Below are positions 1 to 7,802 of a stretch of 36,976 nucleotides of DNA, piece by piece; within the stretch, counting starts at the first letter, position 1; every line of letters starts with the position of its first letter. The stretch is taken from the NCBI GenBank assembly GCA_029256485.1, contig JAQSXU010000029.1, positions 1-36,976 of the forward strand, written 5' to 3'. Below the pieces are notes generated by a model. It saw only the letters and a program-made list of their open reading frames with translations. It did not search any database and had not been told where the DNA came from. Source of the DNA: Clostridiaceae bacterium. Its GTDB lineage: Bacteria > Bacillota_A > Clostridia > Clostridiales > Clostridiaceae. Both the position numbers and the translations under genes were made by a program.

Positions 1-157
1 CTAGCAGCTGTTTTAAATATATAAATCTTCCTATTCTACCATTCCCATCTTGAAATGGATGAATAATTTCAAATTCTAAGTGAAATCTTGCAATATCATT
101 AATTGTTACTTTTTCTAATAAATTAAAATTATTTATTAAAATATTTAATTTATCTCC
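1..157 (-). pseudogene. Partial Fic-family gene, no normal start
   Basis: The minus strand is open from just after a TAA at 160-158 to the window edge. It encodes a textbook Fic core, HPFQDGNGRIGR, at about 60-25, preceded by the helix RFHLEFEII typical of the Fic fold. The motif keeps the catalytic His, the phosphate-binding GNGR and the second Arg, so this family member could have been an active AMP-transferase. The upstream part of the fold is missing: the frame begins mid-domain and has no ATG, GTG or TTG before the motif, although an AAGGAG sits just after the stop of the preceding gene. It is therefore either a 5'-truncated remnant or a gene using a rare start such as ATT. The 3' end lies outside the window. 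Confidence 0.6.
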
Positions 158-163
158 TTACTC

Positions 164-856
164 TTAGTATCTTTCTAAACAATGCTCATAGAAAAATCCA
201 CAAATTTTATCAGCATCTTTGTTATTATAAAAATCAACCATTAAAGTATTAAATTCTAGTCTATTTTTTGCCTTAACGTTGAAAATTCCTTGGCCATTAA
301 ATATTAAAATTAAATTTGATACAAGCCTAGAAGTTCTCTTATTCCCATCATAATAAAATTGATTTAAAGCTCCCCAAAGAAATATATCAAAAGCTAAATC
401 AATAGCACTATTATTTCTTTCTATTATTATTTTTAGTTCTTCTTGAAATATCCCTTCAAGTTCCTCTGCTTTTGGTGGAAGAAACTCCGTCCCACCAATT
501 CTAACCTGCCCATTTCTAAATTCTCCACTTATAAGAACTTCATCTTTAGCTACTATTCCATTTAATGAATTAAACAGTTCTTTATTTAAAGCCAACGTAT
601 CCTTATTAACACCTTCAAAAATAAAATTCCAACCATCTCTTATTCTTAAAACTTGTTGTTCATCACTTAATTTGTGACCGCCAATAGTTATTCCTTCTAA
701 AAGAGTTTGAACTTCTGGGTATGTAAAAGGATTTCCTTCTAAACTTGCCATATTAAAAACCATGTCAGGCAACAACTTTTTAGTTAAAATGATTAATTTA
801 TTTTTATCCGGAGCAGGATTAAAATCGTTATAAAATTTTGTTCTTTTAAATAGCAT
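164..856 (-). CDS. Fic-family protein with degenerate catalytic motif
   Basis: A 230-residue protein of the Fic/DOC fold. Active Fic enzymes transfer AMP or other phosphate groups to target hydroxyls. The N-terminal segment ASLEGNPFTYPEV (residues 37-49) matches the inhibitory-helix region, with E40-G41-N42 in the position of the inhibitory Glu. The core motif reads QFYYDGNKRTSR (166-177). D170, G171, N172, R174 and R177 match HPFxDGNxRxxR, but the catalytic His is Gln166 and the Pro is Phe, so AMPylation is unlikely. The start ATG follows AAGGAGAGG at good spacing. A 9-bp inverted repeat upstream (879-913) may be its operator. A second Fic fragment follows on the same strand. No link to the CIS is visible apart from adjacency, and the gene lies beyond the operon terminator. 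Confidence 0.75.
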   Translation of the reverse strand: MLFKRTKFYNDFNPAPDKNKLIILTKKLLPDMVFNMASLEGNPFTYPEVQTLLEGITIGGHKLSDEQQVLRIRDGWNFIFEGVNKDTLALNKELFNSLNGIVAKDEVLISGEFRNGQVRIGGTEFLPPKAEELEGIFQEELKIIIERNNSAIDLAFDIFLWGALNQFYYDGNKRTSRLVSNLILIFNGQGIFNVKAKNRLEFNTLMVDFYNNKDADKICGFFYEHCLERY

Positions 857-878
857 TACTAGCCTCTCCTTCTTTAAT

Positions 879-913
879 AATTGAGAATTGTTACAATCCC
901 CTACTTCTCAATT
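879..913. promoter_or_regulatory. Inverted repeat upstream of the Fic gene
   Basis: A perfect 9-bp inverted repeat, AATTGAGAA (879-887) and TTCTCAATT (905-913), separated by 17 bp. It lies 23-57 bp upstream of the Fic start codon in the only intergenic space available for its promoter. It could be a binding site for a dimeric regulator or a leader hairpin. No partner protein can be assigned. Confidence 0.35.
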
Positions 914-959
914 GGGCATTATTTATTTTTATTATAACCCATAAGTTATTTACTTAAAA

Positions 960-1005
960 CAAAAAAAGAATGATCTACTAGGGTTAATAGATCATTCCAA
1001 ATACT
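960..1005 (-). terminator. Terminator of the CIS operon, left copy of direct repeat
   Basis: On the minus strand, a 10-bp perfect stem (arms 988-997 and 968-977, 10-nt loop) is followed by seven T residues, just after the stop codon of the sensor gene at 1004. This is a Rho-independent terminator for the long structural operon. The same 46-bp sequence recurs at 36855-36900 with three mismatches and in the same orientation. Confidence 0.75.
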
Positions 1006-3796
1006 ATAAAGCTTCAATATAAATTTCTATATTCTTTGTATCTGTTCGCTTGTAATATTCATCACAAAGGATTAAATATTCCTTTGCAGCTTTATCACTT
1101 TGATAAACCTTTAATACTTCTATAAAGCATCTTCTTGCATTATAAAAATCTTTATTTGTATAGTACTCTACACCTTTTTCAAAAGCTTCTTTTGTCTGCT
1201 CTTTTAAATTAATAATTTCATTCAAATCACCATCAAAAAAGTCATAGATAGTAATAATTTGCTTTTTGTATTTTATTCCTCCAATTTTTCTAAAGTTATA
1301 CTTTTCACTGCAATCTACTACTTCCTTCATTGCTTTCTCCGTTACCAATATGCTACTGCCAAACTTTTTCCCAAACGTATTTAAATTTTCCATTATCCCC
1401 AAATAATCTGATACTGCGGAAGCACTTATTCTATTGTGCCCTCCTATTATTCCCACCATTATCTCTTGTTTATCTATAAAAAAACCAATATCAGCCTTTG
1501 AAAGAATCTTATCATCAAACTTTTTAATGGTATCTTTTATTTTTATTGCACATTTTATCCCATCAGCACTTCCATTTTCATAAAGCGATATTAAACCAGA
1601 ATTATTATATCGCTCAATAACTCCATTGCACTCATATATCTTTTTTGATATAACACCAAAAATTTTATTTATGAGTTGAAAGGTATCTTTCGAAGAAAAC
1701 TTATCTGTTAAAACATTGAAGTTATTTGTGGTCATGCACATTAACACAATTTCAATTTTCATTTGATCTCCTATATTAATATCTAGTACATCTTTTTTAT
1801 TTAATAACTCAAACATTTGTTGAGGCACAAACCTATAATAAGCTTCATTTATTTTAGTTAATTTGTCCATTTCATTTTTAAGATTATCAGACATAATGTT
1901 AAATACTTTAGAAATATCACTTATTTCATCATTACCTGTAATTTTAACATGAGTTCCAAGATTTCCATTTTGAATATTTAAAACACCCTCTTTTAATCTC
2001 TTTAATGGCTTTAATAAAAAATGTAATCCCATTAATAATACTAATATTGTAATAATACTTATAACAGAATTTGTAGCCAATATTTCTTTTAAGTTATTAG
2101 ATATCATATTATTTATAAATCCCTGCTTACTAATTCCTATTTCCAATATAGCTGCAACATTTCCATCATTATCTAATATAGGCGAAAGTACTTCAATCCA
2201 TTCTCCCTCAAAATCTTTTAAACTTGTATACACAAATTCCTTCTTCTCCATACAGTTTTTATATTTTAGCATATCATTGTCATTATAAATCAGATCTATA
2301 GGAATATTAACGTAATTATAGCTGCATATTCCCGAATAAATATTCCCCCCACGAACTGGATATACAACTGCATACAAGGAATTGTGAGTTCCATTTATAT
2401 TTGTATCTAGGTTATCCTCTTTATAATTATTTTCTGAAAAATCCAGTTGTTCTTTTAACTTAAGATAATTTTTATCATTATATGGAAAATTCCAATCTAT
2501 ACTTTTTACGTTTTCTCCACTTATAAGTTGCAATTTATCACAACTTATCTGATATATCTGCTCAAGAAATTGACTTTCTACAATACCTTTTAATATGTTG
2601 TCACATTTCTGTACCATAAATATTAAGCTAAAACTTATAACTGGTATTACTATGAGAATTTGCTTTAAGCTTACTGTTAGTTTACTATTTGTCCATTTTC
2701 TTATAGCATATATTACCAAGAATAAGCTTCCTACAATTAATATTATTATTCCTTCTAACTTCAAAGCTTCTGATACAAGGTATTTAACTGAATAAGCTAC
2801 CTTCTCATACTTAGTGACTTGTCCATTATCATAAATAGCAATTTCATTATTTTTTGCTTTATTATTGCTAAAAATTGCATAAAATTTATTACTATCTATA
2901 AATTTAACTCTATCTATTTCCCCATAATCCATGCCTAAACTATTTAATATTTTGTTATCATAAATTAGTTTGAGACTTTCTTGTTTGACATTCCAAGTCA
3001 GTACTTGATTTTTTAAAGTATCAAGGAAATAAATATTATCATCATCATAGGCTAAATTAGTAATCTTATGATACTCTATTTTTCCTTCCTTATTTGTCTG
3101 TTTTGATGAATAAATTTGCTTATAAGCTCCAGCTTTAACCATAAATATATCTGAATTAAAGGTAGAAAAAATTATGCTCCCATCCTTCATACATATTATT
3201 TTAAGAATTCCTATGTCAGCATCATAATCAAAGGTTTTTATTAGTTCTGGTTCCTTTATTTTCTCTAGGTTATCTAAATCTATTTTCTTAACATCCGCTA
3301 CTTGTTTCCCATGAGGTTCATTTTCCATCTCTTGAGAATAATATAAAGCTCCATTATTGTAATTCATTGAAAAAAAACTCGCATAATTTTTGCCAGCATC
3401 CATTGTATCATTTAATAAAAGTGTCTTTTTACTTCCATCTTCTGAATAAATGTATATTTGCTCACTAACTTTTTTATAAGTTTGAGAATTATATATATAT
3501 GTATAAGTTATTGCTTTTCCCTCTGGAGTTACTACAATATTACTCTTTCCAGTCACTTCATATCCCTCTGACAAAGGCTCTTTATTACACCACTCAATTT
3601 CTTGATCTTTATTTACCTTTTTTAGATACATATATTTTTCATCATATGATAATGTATATGCATTTCCAGAATTATCAAATGCAATTTCAACAATAAATTC
3701 ATCTTTGTTATTTTTTGATAAATTCAAGTAAAGCATACTTAATATAAATGTTGCAATTATAAAAAACACTAGGAATATGTATTTTTTATTTTTCAC
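1004..3796 (-). CDS. Four-TM sensor with HAMP and degenerate cyclase domain
   Basis: The start is GTG at 3796, with GGAGGTGA seven bases upstream; longer readings run into the PAAR gene. The product has 930 residues. Predicted layout: TM1 at about 6-25; a large outside domain (26-344) of short beta-like segments, possibly a propeller; TM2 (about 345-362) and TM3 (about 379-395); a second outside domain (396-573), Cache-like in position; TM4 (about 574-593); a HAMP linker; a class III nucleotide-cyclase-like domain (about 685-850); and a TPR-like tail. The cyclase domain keeps the family's entry motif FVPQQMFELL and its C-terminal strands. However, the two metal-binding Asp positions read VLMCMTTNNF and YNNSGLISLY, so catalysis is unlikely. 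It is the last gene of the CIS operon and may report an envelope or environmental cue to the apparatus (inference). Confidence 0.7.
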   Translation of the reverse strand: MKNKKYIFLVFFIIATFILSMLYLNLSKNNKDEFIVEIAFDNSGNAYTLSYDEKYMYLKKVNKDQEIEWCNKEPLSEGYEVTGKSNIVVTPEGKAITYTYIYNSQTYKKVSEQIYIYSEDGSKKTLLLNDTMDAGKNYASFFSMNYNNGALYYSQEMENEPHGKQVADVKKIDLDNLEKIKEPELIKTFDYDADIGILKIICMKDGSIIFSTFNSDIFMVKAGAYKQIYSSKQTNKEGKIEYHKITNLAYDDDNIYFLDTLKNQVLTWNVKQESLKLIYDNKILNSLGMDYGEIDRVKFIDSNKFYAIFSNNKAKNNEIAIYDNGQVTKYEKVAYSVKYLVSEALKLEGIIILIVGSLFLVIYAIRKWTNSKLTVSLKQILIVIPVISFSLIFMVQKCDNILKGIVESQFLEQIYQISCDKLQLISGENVKSIDWNFPYNDKNYLKLKEQLDFSENNYKEDNLDTNINGTHNSLYAVVYPVRGGNIYSGICSYNYVNIPIDLIYNDNDMLKYKNCMEKKEFVYTSLKDFEGEWIEVLSPILDNDGNVAAILEIGISKQGFINNMISNNLKEILATNSVISIITILVLLMGLHFLLKPLKRLKEGVLNIQNGNLGTHVKITGNDEISDISKVFNIMSDNLKNEMDKLTKINEAYYRFVPQQMFELLNKKDVLDINIGDQMKIEIVLMCMTTNNFNVLTDKFSSKDTFQLINKIFGVISKKIYECNGVIERYNNSGLISLYENGSADGIKCAIKIKDTIKKFDDKILSKADIGFFIDKQEIMVGIIGGHNRISASAVSDYLGIMENLNTFGKKFGSSILVTEKAMKEVVDCSEKYNFRKIGGIKYKKQIITIYDFFDGDLNEIINLKEQTKEAFEKGVEYYTNKDFYNARRCFIEVLKVYQSDKAAKEYLILCDEYYKRTDTKNIEIYIEAL

Positions 3797-3825
3797 GTAC
3801 TCACCTCCAAAAATCCTTAAAATCC

Positions 3826-4212
3826 TTATGGAATTTGTATATTCATCTGCCCAGGATTTGAAAACTGAATTACTCCTCCATATGAACACATAAGCTTTGA
3901 TGCATTATTAAGTGCTGGATAATTTGCTATTAAAACAGTTGGACTTCCCGGAGCCCATGGTCCTGCTATAACTGGTATACAAGGCATAGGTGTCAATACA
4001 CCAAGAGCTGCAGAGGTTGCAGATGCTACTGTTGGATTAGCAAGACTTTGGCACATACCAAAAGGCATTATATTTATAATAGGCTTGTTGTCCATAATAT
4101 TTGCAATAGCTTGAGTTGTGACCACCTTATTTAGTGGCAGTACATTTAAAATCGAAGGTGCTAGACCAAAGGTACAAGAAATAGCTGCTCCTCCACATAC
4201 ACAAAACCCCAT
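3826..4212 (-). CDS. PAAR-like spike tip protein (DUF4280)
   Basis: A 128-residue protein matching the DUF4280 PAAR-like family. It has the early motif CGGAAISCTFG, the conserved stretch DNKPIINIMPFGMCQS, ANPTVASAT, LTPMPCIP, and a final CSYGGVIQF segment with GQ. The Cys-rich, Gly/Pro-rich pattern fits a small metal-stabilised cone that caps the spike and pierces the target membrane. In eCIS this corresponds to the tip that sits on the gpV/VgrG-like spike (here 16225-17010). The ATG follows GGGGGATAAAA. It lies between a beta-rich protein and the sensor gene, about 30 bp from the sensor's GTG. It carries no C-terminal toxin extension, so it is a structural tip, possibly with a non-covalently bound effector. 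Confidence 0.88.
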   Translation of the reverse strand: MGFCVCGGAAISCTFGLAPSILNVLPLNKVVTTQAIANIMDNKPIINIMPFGMCQSLANPTVASATSAALGVLTPMPCIPVIAGPWAPGSPTVLIANYPALNNASKLMCSYGGVIQFSNPGQMNIQIP

Positions 4213-4230
4213 TTTTATCCCCCTTTTTAC

Positions 4231-4956
4231 CTAATTAAGTTTAATAAAATTAACTCTTCCCTTTTCTAAAACTACATTATGTAATACCTCATCTTCTGTT
4301 TTTAAATACACCTTACTATTTATATTTTTTAAAGGTATAAAAAAGCTTCCATTTTCATCGGCCCTTACTAATTCAGCCTTAATAACCTTTGTATTTTCTT
4401 TTTTATGCTCTTTTAAAATATCCTGTTTTAAAAGATATCGCTTTTCATGAATATCAAATTCTAAAATTTCATTGTACTCATATTCTTCTGTATCTTCTTT
4501 AAAAACTATTTTGCTTTTTTCTAGGTTTATATTTAATGGATTGTATATTTTTATATTTTTTGAATTTACATTAATATCTTCAAGAAGCCTAAAAGTATTT
4601 TCTTTATTAACATTTATAATTAATATTTCAGTTTCAGGTACAGTTTCTCCCTTTATACATGTAACTTCAGAACTGAAATTATATTTTTCATTTGGCTTTA
4701 AACTAACCCTTAGTATTGGATTTAATCTATCTATTTCAGCTAAATTAACATTAAGTTCTACTGGCATGAAGGAATATGCAGAAATACTTAGTTTAATTTG
4801 AGTCTCTTCCAAATTGGTTATTATTAAGAAACCCTCTTGTTTTTTTATAATATCCTTATTCATTCCATTAACTTTTAAAGCTACATGTTCTTTTGTTATT
4901 ATTTCATCAGTAAAATCATCTATTGGAATTACAACTAAAGAAACTTTTTTTATCAC
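4231..4956 (-). CDS. Beta-rich protein of unknown function in CIS operon
   Basis: The open frame extends upstream into the DUF4255 gene, but the better start is GTG at 4956, after that gene's stop at 4979, with GGGAG eight bases upstream. This gives 241 residues. I see no TM segment or catalytic motif. The N-terminal part (VSLVVIPIDDF, then alternating hydrophobic strands) and the C-terminal part (AELVRADENGSFFIPL) look like two beta-sandwich modules; the second resembles carboxypeptidase-regulatory or prealbumin-like folds. A beta-sandwich accessory next to the tail terminator and the PAAR tip suggests a decoration or an assembly role. The family is not recognised and the function is open. 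Confidence 0.6.
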   Translation of the reverse strand: MIKKVSLVVIPIDDFTDEIITKEHVALKVNGMNKDIIKKQEGFLIITNLEETQIKLSISAYSFMPVELNVNLAEIDRLNPILRVSLKPNEKYNFSSEVTCIKGETVPETEILIINVNKENTFRLLEDINVNSKNIKIYNPLNINLEKSKIVFKEDTEEYEYNEILEFDIHEKRYLLKQDILKEHKKENTKVIKAELVRADENGSFFIPLKNINSKVYLKTEDEVLHNVVLEKGRVNFIKLN

Positions 4957-4978
4957 ATAAAAAACTCCCAGCTTAAAT

Positions 4979-5557
4979 TTATTTTTTCTCTTCCACTTCG
5001 GATATTGTTTCAATAACTCTCTGCGTTGTCTTAATCCTTGTTGATTGAATTTCAATTGGATATACTTTAAAGCATAAGGATAGTTTATAAGGTATATTTT
5101 GTCCGTTCCAAATCTTAAATTTATCTTCAAAGTTTAAATCTAATAATTGAATTTTAGCTTCAGATATTATAGCTTCTGGTAAGCTAGCAATATTATCCAT
5201 TCTAATAATGGGGTTGTCTACTAAAACTTGAATTGCTTTTCCAAGAATCTTTTGCTCATCAAAATACTTACTCCTTAATTCTGTGTTAGAATACGCAGTT
5301 ATCATATAATATAAATTAACAATTTCAGGAGGATATTTCTGAACCTTCATTCCCATATTAATCATAGTATTGCATCTTACTACTTCCTTGCTTTTTTTTA
5401 TATCATATAAAAATATTCCTAAGGATAAATCTCCTTTATCACTTGGTGTACACAAACCTATAGAGTCTTTATTTAAAATAGGTTCAGGCGTCATATTTTC
5501 TTTTAAAAGTCTACATATATAATCACTTACATCCGAAATAACTGTATATTGATTCAC
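4979..5557 (-). CDS. Tail terminator / cap protein (DUF4255, Pvc16-like)
   Basis: A 192-residue protein of the DUF4255 family, which forms the cap that stops tube and sheath growth in eCIS particles (Afp16/Pvc16 type). Diagnostic stretches are the N-terminal helix with SDYICRLLKENM, LGIFLYDIKKS, the PPEIVNLYYMITAYS strand, and LGKAIQVLVDNPII. The start is GTG at 5557, preceded by AAGGGGGTGA; it overlaps the MORN gene's stop by four bases (GTGA), so translation is probably coupled. Because the terminator partners the tape measure in setting particle length, its presence supports a fixed-length particle. Confidence 0.88.
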   Translation of the reverse strand: MNQYTVISDVSDYICRLLKENMTPEPILNKDSIGLCTPSDKGDLSLGIFLYDIKKSKEVVRCNTMINMGMKVQKYPPEIVNLYYMITAYSNTELRSKYFDEQKILGKAIQVLVDNPIIRMDNIASLPEAIISEAKIQLLDLNFEDKFKIWNGQNIPYKLSLCFKVYPIEIQSTRIKTTQRVIETISEVEEKK

Positions 5558-6903
5558 TTCTTCACCCCCTTGCTCTTGCTTTCATTAGTGTAGTTATTAT
5601 TTACAAATATTCCTTCAAAAATCAATTTTCCTGTTGCTGCATCATATAATTTTCCATTGCCATTATGCTTATTTGAAGTAAATTCACCTTCATAAATTAA
5701 AGCACCATTAGTTCCATCAAACTCTTGACCTTTCCCATCATACAATCCATTTATAAATTCACCTTTATAAATTTTTATATTATTAGAATTATATAAAAGG
5801 CCTGTCCCTTCGTATTTGCCTAATTGAAACTCTCCATTGTAAATTAGATTTGCGTTATCATCATATAATCTCCCTTTTCCACTATACTGACTATCCTTAA
5901 ACATTCCCTCATATACCTTTTGCTTTTCTCCATCTTTATTAAAATCATAAATTATTCCATTTCCAGAATACTCTCCTTTGACAAATTCTCCTTCATAAAT
6001 GTCCTTAGGCTTTGCTATATCAAAAGATTTATCCTCTAGCTCCTGTTCTGTTAGACCTTCATCAACTTGTGCTTCAGTATTTGATTCATCTGTTTCCTTT
6101 TTATCTTCAGAATTTTCTTCATTCCTACTATAAAAGGTCCCTAATCCATCATACTTATCATTAGAAAAATTTCCTTCATAAATTACCATGCCCTTTTTGT
6201 CATATTCTTTTCCTTCACCCTCTTTTAAGCCATCTTTAAAATTTCCATCATAGATCAGTACCCCATCGTTATTATAGGTTTTCCCAATGCCTGTCATGAA
6301 TTTCCCCTCTTTAAACGTACCTTTGCCTAGTATTTCTTTATTTCTATATAGCGTACCCTCTCCATTATATTTATCTTTTGAAAATTCTCCTTCATATATT
6401 AAATTATTAACAGCATCAAATTCCTGCCCCTGTCCTTCATATAAATTGTCCTTAAAATCGCCCTTGTATCTTACAGTTCCATCAGAATAATATAAAACTC
6501 CAGCTCCATTATATTCATTTGAAGAAAATTCTCCTTCATACATTTTTATTCCATTTGGAGCATACAAAATTCCTTTTCCTGTAATAGTTCCATCTTTTAT
6601 TTCCCCATCATAAATTACACTCCCACCCTTTTTATCTAAAAGTCTTATTTTTTCTCCAGTAAAATCAGACATTTCTTTAGAATTTATCACAGCAACAGGC
6701 TCTTTAAAAAAATTTATAACCTTTGGATAAACAACACGAATAGAAACTGTAATCAAAGCTACCAATAGTACAATAGCAAAGCTTATAATCTTTTTTGCTA
6801 TATAATGCTTTTTAAAGGGAACATAATCATTCAAGGCTAATGGTTTTTTAGAAATAGCCTTTGTCATAGTTTTTATTGTTTTTTCTAATATTTTTTTTAA
6901 CAT
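5554..6903 (-). CDS. Membrane-anchored MORN-repeat protein
   Basis: A 449-residue protein with a basic N-terminus, one TM helix at about 39-58 and then roughly 13 MORN repeats (pattern YEGEFxxxxYxGxGxLY, about 23 residues each) from about residue 92 to the end. An acidic, low-complexity linker of some 40 residues separates repeats 7 and 8. MORN repeats form elongated beta-sheets that bind lipids or proteins. The topology is probably N-in with the repeats outside, but this cannot be settled from sequence. It sits inside the structural operon, between another TM protein and the DUF4255 cap, and overlaps the latter by four bases. That makes a role in docking the particle to the cell envelope plausible (inference). 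Confidence 0.75.
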   Translation of the reverse strand: MLKKILEKTIKTMTKAISKKPLALNDYVPFKKHYIAKKIISFAIVLLVALITVSIRVVYPKVINFFKEPVAVINSKEMSDFTGEKIRLLDKKGGSVIYDGEIKDGTITGKGILYAPNGIKMYEGEFSSNEYNGAGVLYYSDGTVRYKGDFKDNLYEGQGQEFDAVNNLIYEGEFSKDKYNGEGTLYRNKEILGKGTFKEGKFMTGIGKTYNNDGVLIYDGNFKDGLKEGEGKEYDKKGMVIYEGNFSNDKYDGLGTFYSRNEENSEDKKETDESNTEAQVDEGLTEQELEDKSFDIAKPKDIYEGEFVKGEYSGNGIIYDFNKDGEKQKVYEGMFKDSQYSGKGRLYDDNANLIYNGEFQLGKYEGTGLLYNSNNIKIYKGEFINGLYDGKGQEFDGTNGALIYEGEFTSNKHNGNGKLYDAATGKLIFEGIFVNNNYTNESKSKGVKK

Positions 6904-6926
6904 TCCCTTTTACTCCCCTCTGCCCT

Positions 6927-7802
6927 TTATTTCATTTGCCGCGTACCTATTTTATCTATTGTGCTTATATTTTTAGGCTGTTTTTCAGCTGTAGCTATTA
7001 CGATTAAGGCTGAAACTGCCACCGAAAGTATTATCGTAACTATTGCTAGTCCAAACTTTTCCTTCAGCTTTATTAAAATCTTTTCAACTTTCTTAATTAA
7101 GGTGAATTTTTTGTTAATTTCTGTTTCTTTACATAAATTAAAATCATCATATAATGAAACAAAATCCAAATATATTTCCATAGCCTCTGAATAAACTTGG
7201 CTTTTTAGTTTATCTATTATAAGAGTTATTCTAGGTAATTTATCATCAATAATTTCTTCATTAAAAAGTTCTCGAAGCATATTACTTAGCTTTGTCATGT
7301 ACCTTTTCTCTCCATAAAAACTGTATCTTTCTAGACTGGTTAAGAAATAATTGAAATACACTCTTTCACTTTTATCCCTATTTATATTTTCCTTAGCTAG
7401 AAGGTCATAAAGCATAATTTCTGGTATATCCGCTACAACAATATATGATAAGATTGCTTTTATATAATCTGCCCTTTCAATAACACTTTTCTCATACATT
7501 TCTTCCAAGAAAATCGGAGCTTCCTCACGATATATAAACCAAATATATACAAATGAGTTTTTACCATAGCAAGCTACAAAATCTGTAAATCTCTTTTTCT
7601 CTCTAAGTTTTGAAAAAAACTTAATTTCCTCTTTAAATAACTCCACTTCTTTTAGACAAATAACCGTATATAAGGCTTTATCATCATTGTAACTGCGGCA
7701 TATATTTACTTCGTATGACCCATTATCATACACCTTTTTTACAATTTCCATAGAATCATACTTAAGCTGCATATCCACATTTACCACCCCTTTATTTTTC
7801 AT
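6927..7802 (-). CDS. Tail-anchored membrane protein of unknown function
   Basis: A 291-residue protein with a soluble N-terminal region of about 248 residues, a single TM helix at about 251-272 and a short tail. The N-terminus (DNGSYEVNICRSYNDDKALYTVICLKE) is reminiscent of a beta-rich kinase-like N-lobe, but I see no catalytic HRD or DFG motif, so no function is assigned. The first ATG (7802) overlaps the preceding gene's stop and has AGAGG directly against it. An alternative ATG at 7772, preceded by GGGGTGG, may be the true start. With the MORN protein it forms a pair of membrane proteins embedded among baseplate and cap genes, which suggests a membrane-docking module. Confidence 0.55.
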   Translation of the reverse strand: MKNKGVVNVDMQLKYDSMEIVKKVYDNGSYEVNICRSYNDDKALYTVICLKEVELFKEEIKFFSKLREKKRFTDFVACYGKNSFVYIWFIYREEAPIFLEEMYEKSVIERADYIKAILSYIVVADIPEIMLYDLLAKENINRDKSERVYFNYFLTSLERYSFYGEKRYMTKLSNMLRELFNEEIIDDKLPRITLIIDKLKSQVYSEAMEIYLDFVSLYDDFNLCKETEINKKFTLIKKVEKILIKLKEKFGLAIVTIILSVAVSALIVIATAEKQPKNISTIDKIGTRQMK

